From NCBI GenBank assembly GCA_002701385.1, contig NZVD01000085.1, positions 78,047 to 115,025 on the forward strand: a stretch of DNA of 36,979 nt, written 5' to 3'. The translations under genes were made by a program, and so were the position numbers. The notes beneath the pieces were generated by a model. That model was given only the letters and a program-made list of their open reading frames with translations, had not been told where the DNA came from and ran no database searches. The DNA is from Rhodopirellula sp. (lineage in GTDB: Bacteria > Planctomycetota > Planctomycetia > Pirellulales > Pirellulaceae). Shown one piece after another: positions 23,753 to 31,898 of the stretch; position 1 is the first letter of the stretch, and each line of letters opens with the position of its first letter.

Positions 23753-25774
23753 TTGAGTAAACGTACGCAACAACAGATCGAGCAACTGCGAAGTGACCTG
23801 TTACGGCACAATAAACTCTATTACATCGATGCTCAGCCTGAGATTACTGACCTCGAATATGACCAGTTACTGAAAGAACTTCATCGTTTAGAGCAACTGT
23901 ATCCGGAATATGATTCGCCGGAGAGTCCAACTAAACGAGTCGGAGAGCAGCCGGTTGATCACTTGGTTACCGTGGATCACCGTCTGCCCATGTTGTCGAT
24001 TGATAATACTTATAATCTCGACGAACTAAGAAAATTTGGTCAACGTACCAAGGATGCATTCGACGGTAGAGAGTCAGAATGGGCTGTTGAATTGAAAATC
24101 GATGGCGTCGCGGCTTCTGTTATCTATGAAAACGGCGTGTTGGTTCGTGCACTGACTCGAGGCAATGGAGTGCAGGGAGACGATATCACTCATAACATTC
24201 GTACGATTGCCGATGTTCCTTTGCGGTTGTTATCGGATAATCCGCCGGATGTTTTGGAGGTGCGTGGTGAAGTCTATATGACTAACCATGATTTGGCTCA
24301 GATTAATGAACGTCAAATCAGCCGTGGAGACGCGTCATTTAAGAATACCCGTAACGCGACGGCCGGAAGTATCCGCCAGTTGGATCCTCGTATTTGTGCG
24401 GAACGACGTCTGAGAATGTTTTGCCATGGCATTGGGTATTGTGAAGGGATTCATAGCGAAACCCATATGCAGTTTCTCGATGAGATACGGAGCTACGGAC
24501 TACCCGCCTCGCCGTTTGTTGATAGTTTTGATTCCTTTGAAGCCGCGATTGCTCACTGCGAATTCCTGACTCAGGAAGTGCAGGATATCGATTTTGAAGT
24601 GGATGGGATTGTTCTCAAACTAAATCAATTCAATCAACGCGACGCACTTGGAAACACCGCGAAAAGCCCTCGTTGGATTGTGGCCTACAAGTGGGAACGT
24701 TATGAGGCGATTACGCGACTCAACAACATTACGGTTCAGGTTGGTAAAACCGGCGCGATTACTCCGGTCGCTGAACTGGAGCCTGTGGAATTGGCAGGGA
24801 CGACTGTGAGTCGGTCGAGCTTACATAATGCGGATGAAATCGAGCGTAAAGACATACGGGTTGGTGATGTCGTTGTGGTCGAAAAGGCCGGCAAGATTAT
24901 TCCACGGGTCGTCCGTGTTGAAAAACATGAACGGAAAAGTAACCTACCTAAATTTCCATTCCCCACCCACTGCCCGGAGTGTGACTCGGCACTGGTGAAG
25001 GATGAAGGCGGCGTTTATATTCGCTGCCCGAATTACCTTTGTCCGGCTCAATTGAGGGAACGTCTGCGTTTTTATGCAACACGTAATGCGATGGATATCG
25101 AAGGGTTAGGAGACAAGCTAGTGGAACAACTCGTGGAAGCAGAGTTGGTCTCCGGATACGCCGATCTTTATCGATTGTCGTCTGACCAGGTGGCTGAATT
25201 AGAACGTATGGGAGATAAGTCGTCTAAAAACGTGGTGATCAACATTCAGGCAAGTAAGACTCGGGGGCTGGCTAAAGTCTTAAATGCGTTATCGATTCGA
25301 CACGTTGGGGCTCAGGTCGCTGCGACGATTGCCAAACACTTCGGCTCGCTCGACGCCATCCGCAAGGCAACACTTGAAGAGCTGAGTGAAATCAATGAGA
25401 TCGGTGAAGTAATTGCCGCAAGTCTGCATCGATTTGTCCATCAGTCCCCCGGAAGCGACATTCTGCAAGAACTAGAGAATGCCGGAGTGGTTATGACTGA
25501 AGCAATGGCAGAGGAAGAACAAATCAGTGATGTGTTCGCTGGCAAAACCTTTGTGGTGACCGGGACCCTTACGGATTTCACTCGAGATCAAATTCATGAA
25601 TTGATCGTTCAGCATGGTGGTAAAACGAGTAGTAGTGTATCGGGGAAAACCGATTACCTAGTCTCGGGGGAAAAAGCCGGAAGCAAATTGGCTAAAGCAC
25701 AGGATCTCGGAGTCGAGATCTTAAGCGAAGCTGATTTTCAACGGTTGATCGCGCCGGGCAATCTGTTGTTTTGA
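23753..25774 (+). CDS. ligA: NAD-dependent DNA ligase LigA
   Basis: The 673-residue product seals nicks in replication and repair using NAD. I choose TTG 23753, since GGGAGG (23739-23744) lies 8 nt upstream; an earlier TTG at 23735 overlaps the preceding gene. Domains in order: Ia (YYxxxxP.I.D.EYD), adenylation domain with nucleophile Lys115 in LKIDGVA and EVRGEVYM, OB fold (VGKTGAITPVAEL), four-Cys zinc finger (CPECDSA...CPNYLCPAQ), helix-hairpin-helix repeats (about 470-570), and a BRCT domain (about 595-665, GKTFVVTGTL). Length is normal for the family and all key motifs are present. Confidence 0.96.
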   Translation: MSKRTQQQIEQLRSDLLRHNKLYYIDAQPEITDLEYDQLLKELHRLEQLYPEYDSPESPTKRVGEQPVDHLVTVDHRLPMLSIDNTYNLDELRKFGQRTKDAFDGRESEWAVELKIDGVAASVIYENGVLVRALTRGNGVQGDDITHNIRTIADVPLRLLSDNPPDVLEVRGEVYMTNHDLAQINERQISRGDASFKNTRNATAGSIRQLDPRICAERRLRMFCHGIGYCEGIHSETHMQFLDEIRSYGLPASPFVDSFDSFEAAIAHCEFLTQEVQDIDFEVDGIVLKLNQFNQRDALGNTAKSPRWIVAYKWERYEAITRLNNITVQVGKTGAITPVAELEPVELAGTTVSRSSLHNADEIERKDIRVGDVVVVEKAGKIIPRVVRVEKHERKSNLPKFPFPTHCPECDSALVKDEGGVYIRCPNYLCPAQLRERLRFYATRNAMDIEGLGDKLVEQLVEAELVSGYADLYRLSSDQVAELERMGDKSSKNVVINIQASKTRGLAKVLNALSIRHVGAQVAATIAKHFGSLDAIRKATLEELSEINEIGEVIAASLHRFVHQSPGSDILQELENAGVVMTEAMAEEEQISDVFAGKTFVVTGTLTDFTRDQIHELIVQHGGKTSSSVSGKTDYLVSGEKAGSKLAKAQDLGVEILSEADFQRLIAPGNLLF

Positions 25775-25828
25775 CCCTCTCTGCATTCAGCTTCTTAAGC
25801 AAACGGAAGCACGCTCTAACAGGAGTTC

Positions 25829-25867
25829 AAAAAAACATCCCTTTGACATATGTTGCCAAAGGGATGT
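25829..25867 (-). terminator. Rho-independent terminator of the selenoperoxiredoxin gene
   Basis: A perfect 11-bp stem (ACATCCCTTTG at 25835-25845 with its complement at 25857-25867). On the minus strand it is followed by seven T. It lies about 30 nt after the full-length stop at 25898, not after the internal TGA, which supports one full-length gene. Confidence 0.9.
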
Positions 25868-25897
25868 CTTGGGAATTGTGGATCAGCAGTGAAGCAG

Positions 25898-26497
25898 TTA
25901 TTTTTGCTTAACTCCAAGCTCCTTTAGTTTTTTCACCAGATCCGTGCCATGAGTCTTGGCACTTACTTCTTTGTCGACATAAAGCACTTTTCCATCAGTT
26001 CCTATAATGTAGGTCCAACGGAAAGGAACAGGTCGCTCATCGTTGACGACTCCGTAGGCTCGCGCCGTATCTTTCTTAGGGTCACTCAGGATAGGGTAAT
26101 CCAACTGAAGTGACTCGGCATATCGTTTGTTAGTGTCGGCAGTATCACAACTGGCGGTAAAGAATGCGACATTAAATTTGTCGAGTCCTGAACCTTTTTC
26201 TCGGGCCGAAACTGAAAACTTACGGTCGCCCAAAAGCTTAATAGAGAAGCCTTCTTTAACTCCGCTGGCACGCAGCGAATCACATTGAGCGGTTCAGCCT
26301 CCGGTAAATGCTTTAGGGAACCAAGCCACAATGACCACTTTCCCTTGATAATCCGATAACTTATGGACTTTGCCGTCGCTACCTTGAAGTGCAAAGTCTG
26401 GGGCTTGGTCACCCGTTTTGACTTCGGCATGGAGAGGAGCAACAATCAAAGTCAGCAGGGCAAGAAGCCCACAGATCTTCGTTAAAGATCGCTTCAT
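25898..26497 (-). CDS. Exported peroxiredoxin, probable selenoprotein (in-frame TGA = Sec68)
   Basis: This is one gene of 199 residues if the TGA at 26294-26296 is read as selenocysteine; standard calling gives two pieces (25898-26233 and 26294-26497) in the same frame. It has a signal peptide (1-24, PLHA|E), then an AhpC/TSA-Bcp thioredoxin fold: KTGDQAPDFALQGSDGK, VVIVAWFPKAFTGG, then U68-TAQC72, SLR, ASCDTADTNKRYAE, YPILSDPKKDTARAYGV, RWTYIIGTDGKVLYVD. In this family the residue after F-T-(P/G)-G is the peroxidatic Cys, and the TGA falls exactly there; Cys72 would be the resolving thiol. No other stop or frameshift occurs, and the terminator lies past the full-length stop. It would reduce H2O2 or organic peroxides in the periplasm. 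The alternative is a nonsense mutation in a fresh pseudogene. No sel genes are in the window. Confidence 0.85.
26261..26279 (-). promoter_or_regulatory. Candidate bacterial SECIS element
   Basis: On the minus-strand mRNA, nucleotides 15-33 after the UGA fold as UUCGCUG-CGUGC-CAGCGGA: a 7-bp stem with one U-G pair and a 5-nt apical loop. The loop begins 22 nt after the UGA and has G at its second position. Bacterial SECIS elements are known to lie within the coding region just after the UGA, with a short loop carrying a G in its first two positions at roughly this distance. The fold was made by eye, without an energy calculation. Confidence 0.65.
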
Positions 26498-26629
26498 CAG
26501 AATGTCCTTTCGATTATATTTTCAGTTAGCTGCCAGTTGTTAGAATAAGTGCAATATAGTCTTTCCAGTAGCCAACATCGACGATCTCTAATCAGAAGTT
26601 CAGAATATTAATAAAAAGAGTACTCTCCC

Positions 26630-27973
26630 ATGAAAAATTATCACTTGCCTTGGTTATTGTGTTTGACCTGGGTCTGCCTTCTCCCCGTTGAATCACAAGG
26701 GCAGAACTGGCATCAATTCCGAGGTCCAGGATCGCGTGGTGTCAGTGCCAATGATGCCTTGCCATTAAAGTGGGACTATGGGAAACGCACGAATATCGAG
26801 TGGGAGGTCGAGACGCAGGGACGAGGCTGGTCGTCGCCGATTGTTACCAATGGAAAAATCTACTATTCCACCGTTGTGAACGAAGGGGCTACGGAGGCGG
26901 CTAAAAAAGGACTCTACTTCGGTGGCAATCGAGCCGCGCCTCCTAAAGGCGTACACCACTGGCTTATCATCTGCCGTGACTTAACGACCGGTAAATTGGA
27001 ATGGAAAAAGGAGGTGCATCACGGAATCCCCAGTGGATCGATTCATGTAAAAAACAGTTTTGCTTCCGAGACGGCGGTGACAGATGGAGAGAATCTGTAT
27101 GTCTCCTTTGGCCATTTAGGAATCTTCTGTGTGGATCTCAAAGGGGAACTCATTTGGCAGCGACGTGGAAAAGCATCAAAGACCCGCTATGACTGGGGCA
27201 CAGCGGCTTCGCCCGTCCTTTATAAGGACAAGCTTTTTATTGTCGACGACAATGAAGAACAATCGACGTTGCTGGCATTGGATAAGGCCACAGGAAAAGA
27301 ACTTTGGCGAGCGAAGCGTCCGGAAGGCAGCAATTGGGCGACTCCTTTCGTTTGGGAGAATTCACAACGGACAGAACTTGTCACACCAGGTACCGGTATG
27401 AACCGAGTTTACAGTCTGGAGGGAGAGTTACTTTACGAATTTGGTGGCAATTCCAGTATCACCATTGCGACGCCGTATGCGAAGGATGACTTGCTATACG
27501 TTAGTAGTGGTTATGTGCTGGATCCCAAAAAACCGTTGTTTGCCATCAGGCCGGGGGCCAGCGGAGATATTACACTTGGCGATAAAGAAACCAGTAATGA
27601 TTTCATTCAGTGGTGCCAAAAGGAGGCTGCTCCATACAACCCGTCGACCTTACTGTACGAAGGAAGAATCTATGTTCTGTACGACCGGGGATTCTTTGCC
27701 TGTTTTGATGCCAAGACCGGTCGGGAAATATACGGCAAACAGCGTCTCAATGGTGGCCGAGCCTTCACCAGTTCGCCTTGGGCCTATCGCGGGCATATTT
27801 TTTGCATAAATGAGTATGGCGAGACGTTTGTTATTAAAGCAGGAGATACGTTTGAGGTGACAGGAAAGTACGCCTTGCACGTGGAGGATATGGCGATGGC
27901 CACACCTTCCATGGTGGGGGACCGTCTGATCATCCGTACCGCAGAACGCTTGTACAGTATTCGAGAAAAGTAA
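26630..27973 (+). CDS. Secreted PQQ-like beta-propeller protein
   Basis: The 447-residue product has a signal peptide (about 1-24, SQGQ|NW). The mature protein opens with WHQFRGPGSRGVS, the planctomycete quinoprotein-like entry motif, and is built of propeller blades: CRDLTTGKLEWKKEV, CVDLKGELIWQRRG, ALDKATGKELWRAKRPEG, ACFDAKTGREIYGKQ, YSIRE. Trp/Gly-rich blade ends recur about every 45-50 residues. As with BamB-like proteins, the repeats alone do not prove PQQ binding; no dehydrogenase active-site set is evident. Its start is ATG 26630 with a weak SD. It is divergent from the peroxiredoxin gene, 132 nt apart, so the two share a promoter region. Confidence 0.87.
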   Translation: MKNYHLPWLLCLTWVCLLPVESQGQNWHQFRGPGSRGVSANDALPLKWDYGKRTNIEWEVETQGRGWSSPIVTNGKIYYSTVVNEGATEAAKKGLYFGGNRAAPPKGVHHWLIICRDLTTGKLEWKKEVHHGIPSGSIHVKNSFASETAVTDGENLYVSFGHLGIFCVDLKGELIWQRRGKASKTRYDWGTAASPVLYKDKLFIVDDNEEQSTLLALDKATGKELWRAKRPEGSNWATPFVWENSQRTELVTPGTGMNRVYSLEGELLYEFGGNSSITIATPYAKDDLLYVSSGYVLDPKKPLFAIRPGASGDITLGDKETSNDFIQWCQKEAAPYNPSTLLYEGRIYVLYDRGFFACFDAKTGREIYGKQRLNGGRAFTSSPWAYRGHIFCINEYGETFVIKAGDTFEVTGKYALHVEDMAMATPSMVGDRLIIRTAERLYSIREK

Positions 27974-28086
27974 ATAGCACTGTTTTTGAAAGATACACTA
28001 ACAGAATCCAACGGAAATTGTCGAAGGGTTAGAGTATTAGCCTAGTTGACAAGCTGAGGATTTCTCATTCAACTAAGTTTCTTACT

Positions 28087-28159
<73 letters not shown>

Positions 28160-28163
28160 CAGG

Positions 28164-28194
28164 TACCCATCGACTTCGGTCGGTGGGTATTTTT
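28164..28194 (+). terminator. Rho-independent terminator of tRNA-Lys
   Basis: An 11-bp stem with one T-G pair (28164-28174 with 28179-28189), a UUCG tetraloop and a T run at 28190-28194, 5 nt after the tRNA. Confidence 0.95.
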
Positions 28195-28282
28195 ATGCGC
28201 TCGATCACCATATTAGTACGTTGTTTGCCAGTGATTCTCTACAATATAACTCTTTCACTTTGATTTCTTTGAGAGTTAGAAA

Positions 28283-29119
28283 ATGTATCTTTCTGTGTCT
28301 GTCCGTATCGTGGAAGCAACCTGTAAGACACGATTGAATGTGCCCGTGGAAGACTTCATCGATATTGTTCGAGATGGAGGAGGACAGGCGATTTGTATGC
28401 GAGCAAGCGGGGCAGGTGTTGCCGATGCAGACGAGCGGATTGAAGCGGTGGCACAGAAGATAGCTGGATCCGGTTTGCCAGTGACGATGGTGACTGCAGA
28501 CTATGATGTCCCGCTCAATAATGCCAATGGTCCGAATAGCTTGCGGGACATTTCGGCATCTCTGGACGTCGCTCAGGCATTCAATTGCGATCTGATTCGA
28601 GTATGCATGAAATCGAACGATGATATCGAGTATGCCAGGCAGGCGGCTGATTTGGCGGCCAAGAGGGGAATTCGACTTGCGCACCAGTGTCACACGACAA
28701 GTATCTTTGAAGAAGTGGATCAGATTCTCTGGGTGTTGGAGCAGATCAATCGGGAAAACTTCGGGATTATCTATGAACCCGCCAACTTGATGCTCAATGG
28801 CCAGAGTTATGGAGTAGATACTTTGCAACGTCTGGCTCCGCACATCATGAACGTCTATGTGCAAAACCACCGTCTTGATCCCGAAGGGCCAGAAGAGCTC
28901 GACACGTTTTGCCGAGGGCCGGTCAGGTTTCACCATCTCTATCTGTGGGAACCCGGTGGCGTTGACTTTACTGAGGTATTTCAGGGACTGCATGCGATCA
29001 ATTACGGCGGAAGCTTTACGATCCATCAGGCGCAGGGAATTGAAACGGTACAGGATGCGAAAGATTATGTGACGCAATGTCGTGAGTTTTTCGAACTCCA
29101 CCTTAGTGAAAACGACTAA
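28283..29119 (+). CDS. Sugar phosphate isomerase/epimerase family TIM-barrel protein
   Basis: The 278-residue product is a cytosolic xylose isomerase-like (AP endonuclease family 2) barrel. Strand and ligand motifs appear in order: DGGGQAICMRASG, LPVTMVTADYDVPL, CDLIRVCMKSN, IRLAHQCHTTSIFE, FGIIYEPANLML, IMNVYVQNHRL, GSFTIHQAQG. Acidic and His residues at barrel strand ends (E in IYEP, H in AHQCHT, H in IHQA) fit a divalent-metal isomerase or epimerase. It leads a run with a VOC protein and an MFS transporter, a common planctomycete catabolic arrangement, so it probably acts on an imported sugar or sugar acid; the substrate is unknown. A long antisense frame across it is a coding shadow. Confidence 0.85.
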   Translation: MYLSVSVRIVEATCKTRLNVPVEDFIDIVRDGGGQAICMRASGAGVADADERIEAVAQKIAGSGLPVTMVTADYDVPLNNANGPNSLRDISASLDVAQAFNCDLIRVCMKSNDDIEYARQAADLAAKRGIRLAHQCHTTSIFEEVDQILWVLEQINRENFGIIYEPANLMLNGQSYGVDTLQRLAPHIMNVYVQNHRLDPEGPEELDTFCRGPVRFHHLYLWEPGGVDFTEVFQGLHAINYGGSFTIHQAQGIETVQDAKDYVTQCREFFELHLSEND

Positions 29120-29242
29120 GCAATGCTTTGGCGTATGATCACTCAAATCATTACAATAGACCCCTTAACAACAACGGTGCACTACTACTGATCGGACGTA
29201 GTGGGCTACGCTGAACGACACTTATATCGGTAGGAAACACTC

Positions 29243-29662
29243 ATGGCAGTTACCCGAATGGCCCATATGGCATTACGGTGTTCTAACTTGGAACGGTCGC
29301 GGGATTTTTATACAAACGTGATTGGATTCAAGTTCTTTGCCTGGCGACCCCAGGGTGATTCGATGGACATTACCGATGGCTGTATCAATATTACGCTGTT
29401 GCCATATGACGGGAGTCGACCTGGATTTGAAGAAGGGGATGAATACATTCACTTTGGAGTCATCGTTGATGATTTACAGGCAATCTGGGATCGAGCGGTG
29501 GAATGGGGAGCAGAGATTTCCAAAGGGGATGTGAAGGACCGAACGGAAGTCGCTCTGTCGGAAGGACCAGGTAGATCCTTCAAAGTACTTGACCCGGATG
29601 GAAATGTAATTGATGTCACCGCCGATCGTGAAGAATGGCGTTGTGTGAAATTTGACGACTGA
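29243..29662 (+). CDS. VOC-family (glyoxalase/dioxygenase-like) protein
   Basis: The 139-residue product has the two beta-alpha-beta-beta-beta halves of a vicinal oxygen chelate domain: MAHMALRCSNLERSRDFYTNVIGFKFF (metal His8) and YIHFGVIVDDLQAIWDRAVEWGAE, ending VLDPDGNVIDVT. The usual final metal Glu (G.v.El) appears as Asp here, so metal binding may be altered. Reactions in the family range from glyoxalase to ring-cleaving dioxygenase and epimerase. Context with the isomerase (29119) and MFS transporter (29729) points to small-molecule catabolism. An AGGAAA SD precedes the ATG. Confidence 0.88.
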   Translation: MAVTRMAHMALRCSNLERSRDFYTNVIGFKFFAWRPQGDSMDITDGCINITLLPYDGSRPGFEEGDEYIHFGVIVDDLQAIWDRAVEWGAEISKGDVKDRTEVALSEGPGRSFKVLDPDGNVIDVTADREEWRCVKFDD

Positions 29663-29728
29663 GTGACGAGAATTTAGCTTGCAGCGGAATGCAAAAGAGA
29701 ACAGGAATAGGACTTAGAGGGAAAGCGA

Positions 29729-31108
29729 ATGATGGATATGGAATTGGAGCAGCAGAGTGACGTAGAGCCTCAAGAGTCTCAGCAAGGTTTAAGCTCCCAA
29801 CAGAGAATTCTAATCTTGGTGGTGGCTTTCCTCGGGTGGATGTTCGCCGGGACTCAAATGAGTATCAACGGAATTGTGCATTTTCCAGCAGCAGCAGACT
29901 TGCTCGGCCCCGAATCGTCCTCAGATGCTGGGAAATGGGCAGGCTTATTGGTCTGTGCGTTCCTTTTCGGCGCTGCGGCTGGTGGATATGTGTTCGGCTG
30001 GATTGGAGATCGATTTGGCAGATCGAAGGCAATGGCCATTAGTATTGCCTGCTACAGTATTTTTTCGTTCCTTTCTACGCTTTCACCCTCGGTCGAAGTT
30101 TTCTGGGTACTAAGATTCATCACCTGTATGGGAATCGGTGGGATGTGGCCTAACGGGATGGCTTTAATTCAAGAAGCTTGGCCGAATACGGCGAAGCCAA
30201 TTTTGGCCGGTGTCCTTGGAACGTCAGCTAATGTGGGAATTATGTTGTTTTCTCTTTGGTGCATGCATAAAGATGTGAACGCTGCAGATTGGCATTGGAC
30301 GTTACAAGCTGGCTCAGCGCCTATTTTGCTTGCGTTGTTTACATGGTTTTGTATTCCGGAGTCACCTTCTTGGTTAGCTGAACAGAAAGCCAATCCTACA
30401 GAAGCTGGGGATGTGAACCCAGTCACCATGGGCGAAGTGTTTAATGGCAAAAATGGGAAGCTGACCCTGATCGGAATTGTTCTCGCTTTTGTTCCCTTGT
30501 TTGGTGGATGGGGTGTAGCAAATTGGGCCAACTATTGGGCTGCTGAACATGACCAGCAAACGGTTAGTAAAGCCTCGGAAGAGAAAGAACAAGTTGATTC
30601 CGGTAAAACAAAGGTGAATCTCAAAGCAGAAGCTAATTTTCACCGAGCTTGGCCTGGTAGTATCAGCAGTTTGCTGGGAGGGGCATTGGCTTTTGTTTTA
30701 GGAAGAAGACTTAGCTATGCTTTGCTTTGCGTGCTGGCATTTGGTTGCACTCAGTTTCTGTATGCATTGCCGGATCCCACTCATGCCGACTTTATGTTTT
30801 GGGTTCGTTGGTTAGGTTTCTTTAGCGGATTCTTCTTTGGCTGGCTACCGCTTTGTTTACCTGAGATGTTTGATACTAGAATTAGGTCGACAGGCAGCGG
30901 AGTGAGTTTCAATTTTGGTCGTATCATAGTTGGTGTTTTAATCATCGCCACTTCTTTCGCTCTGAAAGCAGAATTCGAAGGTCGATACGATACTGTGGGA
31001 CGAATCTGTGGATTCATGTATCTGATCGGTATCGTGGCTGTCCTAAAAATGCCTACCACCAAGACTGCCAAGCCACCAACAACTACCACGCAAGGATCAT
31101 ACGGCTAA
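29729..31108 (+). CDS. Major facilitator superfamily transporter
   Basis: The 459-residue product has about twelve membrane helices and the MFS loop 2-3 signature GWIGDRFGRSKAMAIS (near residues 90-105), then VLRFITCMGIGGMWPNGMALI. The type resembles the sugar/aromatic acid proton symporters of planctomycete catabolic clusters. A charged hydrophilic segment (about residues 275-300, SEEKEQVDSGKTKVNLKAE) is longer than usual for the loop it occupies. GAGGG lies about 8 nt before the ATG; a second ATG follows immediately. It is 66 nt after the VOC gene, so it likely imports the substrate of that cluster. Confidence 0.9.
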   Translation: MMDMELEQQSDVEPQESQQGLSSQQRILILVVAFLGWMFAGTQMSINGIVHFPAAADLLGPESSSDAGKWAGLLVCAFLFGAAAGGYVFGWIGDRFGRSKAMAISIACYSIFSFLSTLSPSVEVFWVLRFITCMGIGGMWPNGMALIQEAWPNTAKPILAGVLGTSANVGIMLFSLWCMHKDVNAADWHWTLQAGSAPILLALFTWFCIPESPSWLAEQKANPTEAGDVNPVTMGEVFNGKNGKLTLIGIVLAFVPLFGGWGVANWANYWAAEHDQQTVSKASEEKEQVDSGKTKVNLKAEANFHRAWPGSISSLLGGALAFVLGRRLSYALLCVLAFGCTQFLYALPDPTHADFMFWVRWLGFFSGFFFGWLPLCLPEMFDTRIRSTGSGVSFNFGRIIVGVLIIATSFALKAEFEGRYDTVGRICGFMYLIGIVAVLKMPTTKTAKPPTTTTQGSYG

Positions 31109-31186
31109 GGCTTACGCCAAACACGTGACAGATTCTCGTGGACTGAAGACAATGTTTTGAGGCAAGACCGATTAGGAGCCTCTACA

Positions 31187-31777
31187 TTGTTAACGATTAG
31201 TCTACTTCTGGGATTGCTATTTAGTCTCGTCATCGTACTCATACTTGACCGCAGCAAAACCTCGGAAGTATTGGTCGTGGCTGAGTTTGAATTACCCTGT
31301 TTGCCGGCAGTGGCTTTTGAGTTTTTGAATGACTTCTCCGTTTGGCAAGCGTGTATCGAGTCCCCCTACATGCCAGAGACGCGGACGCGATGGAGTAGAA
31401 GGCCAGTCAAAACAGTTTCATCTACAATTGGGAATTTGCTGAGCTTATCCTTAAGCGGTGCTCAGGAGCATCCGTTTGTGTCTTTGGAAATTGTACAAGC
31501 CTGGAAGGATAGACGCCTGCAGTTGATTACACAGGATTTGGCCGCTGGGCGAATACGCGATGATCGATTGGATTTCCAACAGGCAGGAGCTTTTTGCCGA
31601 GTCCAATGGAGGACGAAGATTCTTGGAGAATCGGGAGATCCCCTAAACCGTTCGGAATTGCGCAAATTCCGAAGACAGCATAAAAAGGCAACCTGTCGCA
31701 TGATTGAATCCGTGAGACACGCGAACAAATGGGCGGTTGATTCTAGATGCGATTCAGCGAATGTTTCCTCGGATTGA
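31187..31777 (+). CDS. Membrane-anchored SRPBCC-like protein
   Basis: I start at TTG 31187 (196 aa), because AGGAG (31174-31178) lies 8 nt upstream; a TTG ten codons earlier has no SD. A single N-terminal helix (about 2-22) anchors the protein. The following part (VVAEFELPCLPAVAFEFLNDFSVWQACIES, VSLEIVQAWKDRRLQLITQD, CRVQWRTKILGES) has the rhythm of an SRPBCC/START-like lipid- or ligand-binding fold (polyketide-cyclase type), though the sequence is divergent and the fold call is tentative. The basic C-terminus (RKFRRQHKKATCRM) is long. It is 78 nt after the MFS gene. Confidence 0.5.
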   Translation: MLTISLLLGLLFSLVIVLILDRSKTSEVLVVAEFELPCLPAVAFEFLNDFSVWQACIESPYMPETRTRWSRRPVKTVSSTIGNLLSLSLSGAQEHPFVSLEIVQAWKDRRLQLITQDLAAGRIRDDRLDFQQAGAFCRVQWRTKILGESGDPLNRSELRKFRRQHKKATCRMIESVRHANKWAVDSRCDSANVSSD

Positions 31778-31835
31778 GCCTGTTGTCTTTACAGACAGTA
31801 GCCTGCAAACGATACTTCACGTAGAAGAATTAACT

Positions 31836-31859
31836 CTGTCTTCGCTTAAAAGAAGACAG
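31836..31859 (+). other. Stem-loop in the 31778-31898 spacer
   Basis: A perfect 8-bp stem CTGTCTTC/GAAGACAG with an 8-nt AT-rich loop. No T run follows, so it is not a convincing terminator; it could be a processing or leader element of the GTG-started gene at 31899. Confidence 0.35.
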
Positions 31860-31898
31860 TCTGTATAGACCCTACAAAGATGTTGAAAGTCGTAAAAC

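Noticed and set aside
26086-26445. A 119-codon frame on the minus strand overlapping the peroxiredoxin in another frame
   Set aside because: It could suggest a frameshift instead of a Sec codon, but its product has no peroxiredoxin sequence. The two real fragments are in one frame and join without any shift.
28205-29146. A 313-codon open frame antisense to the isomerase gene
   Set aside because: The plus-strand frame encodes a clear TIM-barrel family protein. The antisense product has no signal, motif or SD, and mirrors codon bias of the real gene.
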